This document shows, piece after piece, positions 16,969-25,597 of a stretch of DNA of 36,492 nucleotides. The stretch's first letter is position 1; the number at the start of each line of letters is the position of its first letter. A program made the translations under genes and the position numbers. The stretch comes from Pseudomonadota bacterium (GTDB lineage Bacteria; Pseudomonadota; Alphaproteobacteria; Micavibrionales; UBA2020), in contig JAJZFS010000022.1 of the NCBI GenBank assembly GCA_021805245.1, positions 1-36,492 of the forward strand, in the 5' to 3' direction. The notes below the pieces were generated by a model. The model saw only the letters and a program-made list of their open reading frames with translations. It was not told the DNA's origin and did not search any database.

Positions 16969-18174
16969 ATGACACAGGTCCAGAAGAAAGAGACTTACGT
17001 TCCCAAGGCGCAGGATTTCCCGTCGCTGAACTTCGACCTCGGCGACATGGCGGACGCCCTGCGCGAAACGGTGCGCGATTTCGCGCAGAACGAGATCGCC
17101 CCGCGCGCGGCGCAGATCGACCACGACAACGCCTTCCCCAACGAGCTGTGGCCGGAGATGGGCCGGCTTGGCCTGCTCGGCCTCACTGCCGACCCCGCAT
17201 ACGGCGGCACCGGCATGGGCTATATCGAGCACATCGTGGCGATGGAGGAAATCTCCCGCGCAAGCGCGAGCGTCGGCTTGTCCTACGGCGCCTTTTCCAA
17301 CCTCTGCATCAACCAGATCAACCTCAACGGCTCGGCGGAACAAAAGAAAAAATACCTGCCCGGCCTGTGCGCCGGCACCAGGATCGGCGCGCTCGCCATG
17401 AGCGAGCCGGGCGCGGGCTCCGACGTCGTTTCAATGAAGCTCAAAGCCGAAAAGAAGGGCGACCGCTATATCCTCAACGGCACCAAGATGTGGATCACCA
17501 ACGGCCCCGACGCGCACACGCTGGTCGTCTACGCCAAGACCGACCCCGCCGCCGGCTCCAAAGGCATCACCGCCTTTCTGGTGGAAAGTTCATTCAAGGG
17601 CTTCTCGACCGCGCAAAAGCTCGACAAGCTCGGCATGCGCGGCTCCAACACCTGCGAACTGGTATTTGATAATTGCGAAGTGCCGGAAGAAAACGTGCTC
17701 GGCGAGGTCGGCAAGGGCGTGCGCGTGCTGATGAGCGGGCTTGATTACGAGCGCGCGGTGCTGTCCGGCGGGCCGCTCGGCATCATGCAGTCCTGCCTTG
17801 ATCTCGTGCTGCCCTATTTGCACGAGCGCCGGCAGTTCGGGCAAAGCATCGGCGAATTCCAGCTGATGCAGGGCAAGCTCGCCGACATGTACGTGATGAT
17901 GAACACCGCGCGCGCTTACGTTTATGCGGTGGGCAAAGCCTGCGACCGCGGCGAAGTCACCCGCAAGGACGCGGCGGGGGCGATCCTCTATTCCGCGGAA
18001 AAAGCCACCGCGATGGCGCTCGACGCCATCCAGTGCCTCGGCGGCAACGGCTACACCAACGATTATCCGGCAGGCCGCCTGCTGCGCGACGCGAAGCTCT
18101 ATGAAATCGGCGCCGGCACGTCAGAGATCAGGCGCATGCTGATCGGGCGGGAGCTGTTTAAAGAGACTGCTTAA
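16969..18174 (+). CDS. ivd: Isovaleryl-CoA dehydrogenase
   Basis: FAD enzyme oxidising isovaleryl-CoA to 3-methylcrotonyl-CoA in leucine degradation. 401 residues. Acyl-CoA dehydrogenase hallmarks: [50 protein letters not shown], and [15 protein letters not shown]. The Glu in [15 protein letters not shown] (E261) is at the isovaleryl-specific position, earlier in the chain than the catalytic Glu of most family members. Last residues [14 protein letters not shown] are typical. GAGGAAA about 10 nt before the ATG. The methylcrotonyl-CoA carboxylase genes that often follow are absent. Its last 17 nt overlap the end of dxs on the other strand. Confidence 0.95.
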   Translation: MTQVQKKETYVPKAQDFPSLNFDLGDMADALRETVRDFAQNEIAPRAAQIDHDNAFPNELWPEMGRLGLLGLTADPAYGGTGMGYIEHIVAMEEISRASASVGLSYGAFSNLCINQINLNGSAEQKKKYLPGLCAGTRIGALAMSEPGAGSDVVSMKLKAEKKGDRYILNGTKMWITNGPDAHTLVVYAKTDPAAGSKGITAFLVESSFKGFSTAQKLDKLGMRGSNTCELVFDNCEVPEENVLGEVGKGVRVLMSGLDYERAVLSGGPLGIMQSCLDLVLPYLHERRQFGQSIGEFQLMQGKLADMYVMMNTARAYVYAVGKACDRGEVTRKDAAGAILYSAEKATAMALDAIQCLGGNGYTNDYPAGRLLRDAKLYEIGAGTSEIRRMLIGRELFKETA

Positions 18175-20065
18175 GCTTGTCCGGCATGTCCAGCCAGATC
18201 GTTTCGCAGACCTTTTTCACGATGGCGGCGGCATCGAGCCCCGCCGCGGCATATTGCTTTTCCGCCGTGTCGTGATCGATAAAAGCGTCGGGCAGAACCA
18301 TGGTGCGGACTTTCAGGCCGCGATCGAGCGCGCCGCCGTCGGATAAATGCTGCAGCACGAACGACCCGAAGCCGCCGACCGCGCCTTCCTCGATCGTGAT
18401 CAGCACTTCGTGATTGTGCGCAAGATCGTTGACCAGCTGCGTGTCGAGCGGCTTGGCGAAGCGCGCATCGGCCACCGTCGCGCTCAAACCCAGCGCCGCC
18501 AGTTGCTCGGCCGCGTTCAAACATTCGGCCAGCCGCGCGCCGTAGCTCAACAGCGCGATCTTTTTGCCCGCGCGCACGATGCGGCCCTTGCCGACGGGCA
18601 GCACTTCGCCCCGCGCCTTCAGTTCCAGCCCCTGCCCGTTGCCGCGCGGATAACGCAGCGCGACCGGCCCGCCGTTGTAGGCGATCATCGTTGCCGTCAT
18701 GTCCTGCAATTCCCGCTCGTCCGCCGCCGCCATCAGCACGAAGTTGGGCAGGCAGCCGAGATAGGCGACATCGAACGCCCCGGCATGGGTCGCGCCGTCG
18801 GCGCCGACCAGGCCGGCGCGGTCGATGGCGAATTTCACCGGCAGGTTCTGCAGCGCGACGTCATGCACCACCTGATCGTAGGCGCGCTGCAGGAACGTCG
18901 AATAAATCGCGCAGACCGGCTTGAAGCCTTCGGTCGCCAGCCCCGCCGCGAAGGTCACGGCGTGCTGCTCGGCGATGCCGACGTCGAACATGCGGCAGGG
19001 AAATTCCTTTTCGAACAGGTCCAGCCCCGTGCCCGCCGGCATGGCGGCGGTGACGGCGACGACCGTGCCGTCTGCGCGCGCCTCGGCCATCAGGCTCTCG
19101 GCGAAAACTTTGGTGTAGCTCGGCGGCGCGTTTTTCGGCTTCTTCTGCGCGCCGGTAATCACGTCGAATTTGGACACGCCGTGCATCTTGTCGGCGGCGT
19201 CTTCGGCGGGCGCGTAGCCCTTGCCTTTTTTCGTCACCACGTGGACGAGGATCGGCCCCTTGTGGATGCTGTCGCGCACGTTCTCCAGCACCGGCAAAAG
19301 ATGCTCGAGGTTGTGCCCGTCGATCGGCCCGACGTAATAGAAGCCCAGTTCGCCGAACAGCGTGCCGCCCGTCCAGAAGCCGCGGGTATATTCCTCGGCC
19401 TTGCGCGCCGCCTCTTTGAGCGGCGGCGGCAGCTTGGCGACCGCCTTCTTGCCGATCTCGCGCATGCTGATGTAGGCCTTGCCGGAAATGAGGCGCGACA
19501 GATAGGCGCTCATCGCGCCGGTCGGCGGGGCGATCGACATGTCGTTGTCGTTCAAAATCACGATCAGGCGGTTTTTGAGATGCCCCGCGTTGTTCATCGC
19601 CTCGTAGGCCATGCCCGCGCTCATCGCCCCGTCGCCGATCACGGCGATAATTTTATTGTTTCCGCCGGTCAAGTCGCGCGCCACCGCCATGCCGAGACCC
19701 GCCGAAATGGAGGTCGAGCTGTGCGCCGCGCCGAACGGGTCGTATTCGCTCTCGGAGCGTTTGGTGAAACCGGACAGGCCGCCGCCCTGCCGCAGCGTAC
19801 GGATGCGGTCTTTACGCCCCGTCAAAATTTTATGCGGATAGGCCTGATGGCCGACGTCCCAGATGAGCTTGTCGTCCGGCGTGTTGAACACGTAATGGAG
19901 CGCGGTGGTGAGCTCGACCACGCCGAGGCCCGCGCCCAGATGCCCGCCCGTGACCGCGACGGCGGCGATCATCTCCTGCCGCACTTCGTCCGCCACCTGC
20001 TGCAGCTCCTCTTTGTCGAGGCGGCGGAGGTCTTCCGGCGTGTTGATGTGCGCGAGCAGGGACAA
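18158..20065 (-). CDS. dxs: 1-deoxy-D-xylulose-5-phosphate synthase
   Basis: Condenses pyruvate and glyceraldehyde 3-phosphate with thiamine diphosphate; first enzyme of the MEP isoprenoid pathway, also supplying thiamine and pyridoxal synthesis. 635 residues. Motifs: [13 protein letters not shown] (H42), [16 protein letters not shown] (H73), thiamine-diphosphate motif G144-D-G-A-M-S-A-G ending near [17 protein letters not shown] with the catalytic Glu, and [15 protein letters not shown]. Start is TTG at 20065, with AAAGGAAG 6 nt upstream; no in-frame ATG fits the family N-terminus. It follows ispA by 12 nt and is co-transcribed with it. Its 3' end overlaps ivd by 17 nt. Confidence 0.98.
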   Translation of the reverse strand: MSLLAHINTPEDLRRLDKEELQQVADEVRQEMIAAVAVTGGHLGAGLGVVELTTALHYVFNTPDDKLIWDVGHQAYPHKILTGRKDRIRTLRQGGGLSGFTKRSESEYDPFGAAHSSTSISAGLGMAVARDLTGGNNKIIAVIGDGAMSAGMAYEAMNNAGHLKNRLIVILNDNDMSIAPPTGAMSAYLSRLISGKAYISMREIGKKAVAKLPPPLKEAARKAEEYTRGFWTGGTLFGELGFYYVGPIDGHNLEHLLPVLENVRDSIHKGPILVHVVTKKGKGYAPAEDAADKMHGVSKFDVITGAQKKPKNAPPSYTKVFAESLMAEARADGTVVAVTAAMPAGTGLDLFEKEFPCRMFDVGIAEQHAVTFAAGLATEGFKPVCAIYSTFLQRAYDQVVHDVALQNLPVKFAIDRAGLVGADGATHAGAFDVAYLGCLPNFVLMAAADERELQDMTATMIAYNGGPVALRYPRGNGQGLELKARGEVLPVGKGRIVRAGKKIALLSYGARLAECLNAAEQLAALGLSATVADARFAKPLDTQLVNDLAHNHEVLITIEEGAVGGFGSFVLQHLSDGGALDRGLKVRTMVLPDAFIDHDTAEKQYAAAGLDAAAIVKKVCETIWLDMPDKLKQSL

Positions 20066-20077
20066 TTCAAGCTTCCT

Positions 20078-20986
20078 TTAAAGGCGGCGTTGCAAAACGT
20101 AGTAGGCGAGGTCTTTCAAGAGATCGACGCGCCCCTCGTCGAAGGCGCGCAGGTGGCCGACCGCCTGCTCCACCAGCATCTCGGCGCGGGTGCGCGCCTG
20201 TTCGCGGCCCATGGCGGTGACGAAGGTGGCTTTTTTGCCGTCCTGATTGGCGGGCTTGCCCATCTCCGCGGCGTTGCCCTCGGCGTCGAGCAGGTCGTCG
20301 GTGACCTGAAAGGCGAGGCCGAGATCATGCGCGTAGTTCCTGAGCGCCTGACGGTGCGCGGGATTGGCTTTGCCCAAAATCGCCCCCGCCTCGCAGCAGA
20401 AGGCGATCAGCTTGCCGGTCTTGAGGCGTTGCAGGCGGCTGATGGTGCCGACGTCGAATTCCTGTTTCTCGCCGATCATGTCGAGCATCTGCCCGCCGAC
20501 CATGCCGTGCGGCCCGATGGCCGAAGCCAGCAGCGCCACCAGTTCGATGCGCACGCGCGGGTCTTCGTGCGTCTCGGCGTTGGCGATGATGTCGAAGGCC
20601 AGCGCCTGCAGCCCGTCGCCCGCGAGGATGGCCGTCGCCTCGCCGTAGGCCTTGTGCAGCGAAGGCTTGCCGCGGCGGGTGTCGGAATTGTCCATCGCCG
20701 GCAGGTCGTCGTGGACCAGGGAATAGCTGTGGATAAACTCGACCGCCGCCGCCACGCGCCGCGCGCGCGCCGCGTCCACGCCGAAGATTCTCGCCCCCTC
20801 CATCACCATGAACGGGCGCAGCCTTTTCCCGCCCGACAGCACCGCATAGCGCATGCCGTCAAACAACGGCGCCTCGGCCAGCTCCGTCCCCGGCAGCAGG
20901 CTGGCGATCGTTTTATTGACGCTGTCGCGGCAGGCCTCCATGGCCTGTTGCAGTTTCGGCGATGCTTCGCGTGGAGAGGGAGCCAT
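20078..20986 (-). CDS. ispA: Farnesyl diphosphate synthase (short-chain polyprenyl synthetase)
   Basis: Adds isopentenyl diphosphate to dimethylallyl and geranyl diphosphate. 302 residues, the usual size. GGKRLRPFMV; first Asp-rich motif D93-D-L-P-A-M-D99, with the two-residue insertion typical of bacterial FPP synthases and an aromatic Tyr88 five residues before it; GDGLQALAF; GGQMLDM; KTGKLI; second motif DDLLD. Upstream of dxs in the widespread ispA–dxs order, but the usual xseB partner lies 3.5 kb away beyond three plus-strand ankyrin-type genes. A possible minus-strand -10 TATAAA lies at 21042–21047; its -35 is unclear. Confidence 0.96.
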   Translation of the reverse strand: MAPSPREASPKLQQAMEACRDSVNKTIASLLPGTELAEAPLFDGMRYAVLSGGKRLRPFMVMEGARIFGVDAARARRVAAAVEFIHSYSLVHDDLPAMDNSDTRRGKPSLHKAYGEATAILAGDGLQALAFDIIANAETHEDPRVRIELVALLASAIGPHGMVGGQMLDMIGEKQEFDVGTISRLQRLKTGKLIAFCCEAGAILGKANPAHRQALRNYAHDLGLAFQVTDDLLDAEGNAAEMGKPANQDGKKATFVTAMGREQARTRAEMLVEQAVGHLRAFDEGRVDLLKDLAYYVLQRRL

Positions 20987-21103
20987 GGTGAAAAAACTCT
21001 TTCAGTGTAAATGGTTGGAACGGGTCAAATAGAGGTGATTCTTTATAGCCCAAAGCATGTGAAAAAGTCATCTTTTTCGGGAATTTAAATTATGAAAAAA
21101 TTA

Positions 21104-21132
21104 TTGACTTTGCGCAATATGTAAATGATAAT
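21104..21132 (+). promoter_or_regulatory. Strong sigma-70-like promoter for the ankyrin-type trio
   Basis: TTGACT (21104–21109), a 17-nt spacer and GATAAT (21127–21132): five of six matches in each box with optimal spacing, inside an AT-rich gap. It is 45 nt upstream of the first gene, whose GTG start has AAAGGAG (21162–21168). Confidence 0.65.
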
Positions 21133-21177
21133 ACTCCCAAATTTCATGCCTGATTCGCCCGAAAGGAGCAGCGCCCC

Positions 21178-22323
21178 GTGTTTGGATATAAAAGCAAAAG
21201 GCAGCGCCGTGCAGAACGCATACAAAACCTGCTGGCCGCCGCCCGCAACAACGACGTCGAAGGCGTGGAAAAATACTTTATGCACCGCCCCGTCGTCTTC
21301 GACGCCTGCCTCGAAGCCGCCAAGGCCGGCGCGGCGGCAGCCCTGGAGGCCCTGCTGCAAAAAAACAAGGGGTTCGACTTCTCCCCCAACGAACACCATA
21401 TCAGCGATAGCGGCGGCGCCTGCCTCCTGATCGAAAAGGCGCGCCAGTTGCCCGATGCGGACGCGGCGGCCGCCCTGATGGCGGTGCTGCGCCGCGCCAA
21501 CAAGACGACAGGTTACGGTCAGCAGCCCGCAACGAACTTCCTCGCGCCCAACATCTCTTTTGACGATCTGCAAAGTATTCTGGAAGAAGCGCCGCGCCAG
21601 TTCGACAACGCCCTGAAAAGCGTCGGGCTGCACGCCACCGACAAGCTCAAGTTCGTCCTCTCCTTCACGCCCAAGGACGGCAGCGGGCAGCAGGCGCTGG
21701 ACAGCGCGCTGGTCACCGTCGCCGAAAGAGGGGATACGGACAAGGCCGCGCTGCTGCTCAAACACGGCGCGGACGCGAACTATGCCGCCGCGCGCGCGCT
21801 GCTCGGCGCGGCGCAGCGGGGACAGGTGGAGATGGCCGCGCTGCTGGTTCCCCATGTCGATCTCGCGCTCTACGGCATGGATATCGCCGCCAAGGTCGAG
21901 CCCGCCGATCCGGAAATGGCGCAGCTGATCACGCAACTGACGGAGGCCGCGCCGGAAGAGGGCGCCGCCGCGCAAACGGCGCGCGAAGCAAGGACGGATG
22001 CGGCGGACGGTCAAGCCGCGCCGGCCGCGGCCGCGCAAAGCGACACGCTCACGGAAACGCGCGCCCTGCCCGACGGCGGCCCGCTGACCTCCGTCTTCTG
22101 TTTCAGCGCGCAGCAGCAGCATAACATCGTGCGCACGCCGGACGGCGGCGTCGCCATGACGACCGTCGCTTTCAAAAACATCGACAAGGGCGTCATCGCC
22201 GTCATGAAAGAGAAATTCGGCGCCCGCGCGGCCAGGGCCGGACAGCCGGAACAAGCCGCCCCCGCGGACGACCAACCGGCGAAAGGCGTGGCGGCGCGCC
22301 TCAAAGGCACCGGCCTCACCTGA
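21178..22323 (+). CDS. Ankyrin-repeat-like paralogue 1 with shared C-terminal module
   Basis: 381 residues, GTG start with AAAGGAG 9 nt upstream. Basic N-terminus (MFGYKSKRQRRAERIQ), then LLAAARNNDVEGVEKYF, the start of ankyrin-like helices. At about 165–225 lies a clear ankyrin pair (ALVTVAERGDTDKAALLLKH, then GADANYAAARALLGAAQRG). After an Ala/Glu-rich linker (about 255–295), a conserved module spans 297–347 (LTSVFCFSAQQQHNI, MTTVAFKNIDKGVI), and the chain ends GVAARLKGTGLT. I do not recognise the module. No signal peptide or membrane helix. It shares order and motifs with the two following genes; function unknown, perhaps protein–protein contact. Confidence 0.75.
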   Translation: MFGYKSKRQRRAERIQNLLAAARNNDVEGVEKYFMHRPVVFDACLEAAKAGAAAALEALLQKNKGFDFSPNEHHISDSGGACLLIEKARQLPDADAAAALMAVLRRANKTTGYGQQPATNFLAPNISFDDLQSILEEAPRQFDNALKSVGLHATDKLKFVLSFTPKDGSGQQALDSALVTVAERGDTDKAALLLKHGADANYAAARALLGAAQRGQVEMAALLVPHVDLALYGMDIAAKVEPADPEMAQLITQLTEAAPEEGAAAQTAREARTDAADGQAAPAAAAQSDTLTETRALPDGGPLTSVFCFSAQQQHNIVRTPDGGVAMTTVAFKNIDKGVIAVMKEKFGARAARAGQPEQAAPADDQPAKGVAARLKGTGLT

Positions 22324-22338
22324 CAAGGAAAATTCTCC

Positions 22339-23316
22339 ATGTTCAACAGAAAAGCAAAAAAATTTGAAGCGCTCCGCCAGGCCATCGCCGCGGACGACCC
22401 CGCGCTGGCCGACATCGGATATTTCGGCGGAGACAAATGTTACGAGGCCGCGCACACCGCCATCCGCAACAACGCCCCGAAGGTTCTCGCCGCGCTGGTC
22501 AAAACCAAAAGCCGGGGCTTTAGCTCCGCGTTCGCTTTTGCGGACACCCGGGAAGATTCAAAACGCAACGCCCGCCGGCTGCTCGCGACCATTTCCGCCG
22601 CCGCCGATCCTCTGCGCCTGTGGACCATCCTGCACGAGGCCAACGCGGCGGCGCAGAACGAGGGGGTGCGGCTGGCCGACAGGGATTTCCTGACGCGCGC
22701 CGCACCGGCCGATTTCATACAGCAGCAGCTGGAGCGCGACCCGCTTCTCTTCAAGAGCTGCGTGGAAAACATCGGTCTGGCGGAAACCGAAAAGCTGAAA
22801 TTCATCCTCACCCTGACGCCCAAAACCGGGGATGCGCAAATTGCCCTGAGCGGCGCGCTGATCAAGACCGCGGGCGCGGGCGACGCTGAAAAGACCCGGC
22901 TTCTTCTCGACCACGGCGCGGACGCGCATTACGCGGGAGGCCTGGCGCTGACGCGCGCGGTTCAAAACGGACACACGCCGGTGGCCGCGATGATCCGCGC
23001 GGCGGCCGCAAAGGCCGCGCCGCCGCAAGCCGCAACGCCTGCGGCCGCGGCCGCCGCGGCGCTGGTCGAAAATGAAGCCCTGCCCGGCGGCGGCACGCTG
23101 ACGACGGTCTTCAACTTCCGCACCCGGCAGCAGCATAACGTGCTGGCCACGCCGGACGGCACGAAGCTGATGACGACCGTCAGCTTCAAAGATATCGACA
23201 AGGACGTCATCGCCGCCGCGCAGAAAAGATATGAAGAACAGGGCCGGCAAGGCGCCGCAGACGGCCTGGCCGCGAAAAGCATCGTGAAAAAACTCAAAGG
23301 CGCAGGGCTGGCCTGA
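22339..23316 (+). CDS. Ankyrin-repeat-like paralogue 2 with shared C-terminal module
   Basis: 325 residues. Same layout as its neighbours: MFNRKAKKFEALRQAI, a divergent N-terminal helical region, ENIGLAETEKLKFILTLTPK, an ankyrin unit (GAGDAEKTRLLLDHGADAHY), an Ala-rich linker, the module at 248–298 (LTTVFNFRTRQQHNV, MTTVSFKDIDKDVI), and a tail ending SIVKKLKGAGLA. The shortest of the three, mainly through fewer residues after the ankyrin units. AAGGAAAA precedes the ATG. 15 nt separate it from paralogue 1, so co-transcription is likely. Base composition does not stand out from the neighbours, so there is no obvious sign of recent transfer. Function unknown. Confidence 0.74.
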   Translation: MFNRKAKKFEALRQAIAADDPALADIGYFGGDKCYEAAHTAIRNNAPKVLAALVKTKSRGFSSAFAFADTREDSKRNARRLLATISAAADPLRLWTILHEANAAAQNEGVRLADRDFLTRAAPADFIQQQLERDPLLFKSCVENIGLAETEKLKFILTLTPKTGDAQIALSGALIKTAGAGDAEKTRLLLDHGADAHYAGGLALTRAVQNGHTPVAAMIRAAAAKAAPPQAATPAAAAAAALVENEALPGGGTLTTVFNFRTRQQHNVLATPDGTKLMTTVSFKDIDKDVIAAAQKRYEEQGRQGAADGLAAKSIVKKLKGAGLA

Positions 23317-23335
23317 CCCAAAAGGAGATTGCATT

Positions 23336-24460
23336 ATGTTCGGAAGAAAGAAAAAACTGCTCGAAGCCGCGCGCAACAACGACGCCGCGGGCGTGGACAC
23401 ATACTTCAGGCGGGGCAGCAGCTGCTATGAAGCCTGCCTCGAGGCCGTCGCGCACAACGCACCGGACGCACTGGAGAAGCTGCTGACAAAAAACAACGGC
23501 TATTACTTCTTCGATTCCTGGAGCCAAAATCAGGAGCTCGGCAAAGCGCTGTGGAAGGCGATGGAAGATGCGGGATCGCCGGACAGCCTTTTTCTGGCCG
23601 CCTATGCCTCGAACGGAGACAACATGTGGAGCTGCCTCGAGGAAAAGAACTTCATGACGAAAGGCGCGCCGCTCGACGTCATCCGCGCCGTTCTTGAAAA
23701 AGACCCTTCCCTGTTCGAAACCGGCGTCAACAATATCGGCCTGCTTGACACCGCCAAGCTGAAATTCGTCCTCACTTTCACGCCGAAAGACGGCAGCGCG
23801 CAGCAGGTCTTGAACGCGGCGCTGATCTCCGCCGCCGAAAAAGGCGATGCCGGTAAAGTTGCGGTCCTGCTGCAATACAACGCCGACCCCGACTATGCCG
23901 GCGGACGGGCGCTGGCCCGCGCGGCGGAAAAGGGCTACGACCGCACGGTCGGCTTGCTGCTGCCGCTGGTCAATCTCGCGGATCACGGCAAAGACATTAT
24001 CACGCAGCTGGAGCTCAAGGGCGCGAACCCGCGGATCATCGCCACGCTTGACAGCGCCACCCGTGACGCGCTGAAGAAAAACCCGTGCCGGACGGCGGCG
24101 GCGGAGACGCCCGCCGGGACGGACAGCGCGGAAAATTACGCGCGTCTCGACGGCCATACGCTCGCCGAAATACAAATCCTGCCCAATAACGCGACGCTGA
24201 CCACCCTCTTCAACTTCGCCACGGGACAGCAGCAAATCATTCTCACCGATGCGCAAAACAACGCGTCCGCGCCGGTCGTCGTGCCCTTCAGGGACATCGA
24301 TGAAAAACTTCTGGCCGCCTTGCGGGAAAAATTCGACGCGCTGGCGGTTTCAGCGGCGGCGGCCCCGCAGCAAGAGGCCGCCGCGAACGAAAGCCCGAAC
24401 GGCAAAAACAAGCTGGCGTCTTCCGGCGTCGCCGCGCGGCTTAAAAAAGCGGGGCTTTAA
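23336..24460 (+). CDS. Ankyrin-repeat-like paralogue 3 with diverged C-terminal module
   Basis: 374 residues. MFGRKKKLLEAARNNDAAGV at the start is very like paralogue 1. The middle has NNIGLLDTAKLKFVLTFTPK and an ankyrin pair (AEKGDAGKVAVLLQYNADPD, then GRALARAAEKGYDRTVGLLL). The module at 282–333 (LTTLFNFATGQQQII, VVVPFRDIDEKLL) has lost the TPDG and MTTV parts kept by the other two. The tail SSGVAARLKKAGL is conserved. AAAAGGAG is 8–10 nt upstream of the ATG. Its TAA overlaps the convergent xseB stop by 4 nt, so the trio fills the space between ispA and xseB completely. Function unknown. Confidence 0.74.
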   Translation: MFGRKKKLLEAARNNDAAGVDTYFRRGSSCYEACLEAVAHNAPDALEKLLTKNNGYYFFDSWSQNQELGKALWKAMEDAGSPDSLFLAAYASNGDNMWSCLEEKNFMTKGAPLDVIRAVLEKDPSLFETGVNNIGLLDTAKLKFVLTFTPKDGSAQQVLNAALISAAEKGDAGKVAVLLQYNADPDYAGGRALARAAEKGYDRTVGLLLPLVNLADHGKDIITQLELKGANPRIIATLDSATRDALKKNPCRTAAAETPAGTDSAENYARLDGHTLAEIQILPNNATLTTLFNFATGQQQIILTDAQNNASAPVVVPFRDIDEKLLAALREKFDALAVSAAAAPQQEAAANESPNGKNKLASSGVAARLKKAGL

Positions 24461-24705
24461 TCGGAAACGGGGAATGCCTCGGTTTTGGCGCTGCCGTCGG
24501 CGGCCAGCGTGATCTTTTCGATGCGCGTTTGCGCCTCTTTCAGCTTGTCCTCGCAGAGCTTCTTCAGGGCCATGCCGCGCTCGTAAGAGGTGATGGAGGC
24601 GTTGAGATCCGCGCCGCCCGATTCCAGCTGGCGGACGATTTTTTCCAGCTCGGATAAAGCCGCTTCAAACGTCAGGCTTTCATGTTCTTTTTTTACGGCG
24701 GTCAT
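24457..24705 (-). CDS. xseB: Exodeoxyribonuclease VII small subunit
   Basis: Small subunit of the ssDNA exonuclease that yields acid-soluble oligonucleotides; partner XseA is not in the window. 82 residues: LTFEAALSELEKIVRQLESG, then ADLNASITSYERGMAL, KKLCEDKLKEAQTRIEKI, the standard XseB helices, and an acidic tail. Start at 24705 is fixed by AGGAGAAGG 6 nt upstream; the frame stays open further upstream, but that part reads into uppP and is spurious. Last gene of a lipoprotein–gmhA–uppP–xseB run. In many proteobacteria xseB is followed by ispA and dxs. Confidence 0.95.
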   Translation of the reverse strand: MTAVKKEHESLTFEAALSELEKIVRQLESGGADLNASITSYERGMALKKLCEDKLKEAQTRIEKITLAADGSAKTEAFPVSD

Positions 24706-24718
24706 AAAAAACCTTCTC

Positions 24719-25594
24719 CTAAAGCATGAATTTGAAAACGGCGAGGCCGGCCAGCACGCGGTAAACGGCAAAGGGCATGAAGCCGCCCTGCCGGACCCAG
24801 CGCATCAGCAGCGCGACCGAAACATAAGCGACGACGAACGACACCGCAAACCCCTCGCCCATCATCGCCCACTGCGCGTGGGAGAGATGCGAGGTGCCGA
24901 TGGCGTTGCGCCCGTGGCCGAGCAGCGATTTGAGCAGCGTATAAAACACCGCCGCCGCCATCGTCGGCATGGACAGGAAAAACGAAAATTCCAGCGCCGC
25001 CGCGCGCGACAGGCCGACCAGCTGCCCGCCCGCGATGGTCGACATCGAGCGCGAGGTGCCGGGAAAAACTGCCGAGAAAATCTGGCAAAAGCCGATGAAA
25101 GCCGCCTGAAAAACCGTCATGTTCTCCATGTGCCATGTGTTGATGGTGCTGTTCCCGGCGCTTTCGCCGGCCTTTTCGGCCTTCGCCTTCATCAGATCCA
25201 CCGCGCCCATGATGACGCCGCCGACAATCAGCGACCAGGCCATCACCCGCGGATCGGCGAGATTGTGGCCGATCACCTTGATCAGCAGCAGCGACGGAAT
25301 GGCGGTGATGACGAAGGCCAGCATGATCAGCGTGAAAGGATGACGCAATTTGTCCTTGGTCGAAAAGAAGCTTTTCAAAAACGTCATGATGCGCGGCCAG
25401 AAGTAGACCGGCAGGCATAAAATCGCGCCGAGCTGGATGACGATGGAATACATCTTCCAGTAGCCGCTTTGCAGCGAAACTCCGAGGATTTTTTCAGCGA
25501 GACGCAGGTGCGCGGTCGAGCTGACGGGCAAAAACTCCGTAACGCCTTCGACGACGCCGAGCAGACCCGATAAGGTATAGCCGTGCAGCTGCAT
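24719..25594 (-). CDS. uppP: Undecaprenyl-diphosphate phosphatase (BacA family)
   Basis: Dephosphorylates undecaprenyl diphosphate so the lipid carrier can be reused for peptidoglycan and polysaccharide synthesis; also gives bacitracin tolerance. 291 residues, polytopic. Signature 1 EGVTEFLPVSSTAHL (about 16–30) holds the catalytic Glu/Ser; signature 2 VFPGTSRSMSTIAGG holds the conserved Arg. At least seven hydrophobic helices are visible (for example LIMLAFVITAIPSLLLI and SLIVGGVIMGAVDL). Starts 3 nt downstream of the gmhA stop and ends 13 nt before xseB, so it is in the same transcript. Confidence 0.97.
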   Translation of the reverse strand: MQLHGYTLSGLLGVVEGVTEFLPVSSTAHLRLAEKILGVSLQSGYWKMYSIVIQLGAILCLPVYFWPRIMTFLKSFFSTKDKLRHPFTLIMLAFVITAIPSLLLIKVIGHNLADPRVMAWSLIVGGVIMGAVDLMKAKAEKAGESAGNSTINTWHMENMTVFQAAFIGFCQIFSAVFPGTSRSMSTIAGGQLVGLSRAAALEFSFFLSMPTMAAAVFYTLLKSLLGHGRNAIGTSHLSHAQWAMMGEGFAVSFVVAYVSVALLMRWVRQGGFMPFAVYRVLAGLAVFKFML

Positions 25595-25597
25595 GTT

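Noticed and set aside
20728-20736. Perfect DnaA box TGTGGATAA
   Set aside because: Inside the ispA coding sequence where it simply encodes part of FIHSYS; single and not clustered.
18347-21010. 887-codon plus-strand frame opposite dxs and ispA
   Set aside because: Antisense shadow: the minus strand encodes unmistakable Dxs and IspA motifs.
21178-24460. Ankyrin trio considered as phage or mobile-element cargo
   Set aside because: No integrase, transposase, tRNA gene, terminal repeats or composition shift visible around it; transfer cannot be excluded but is not supported.
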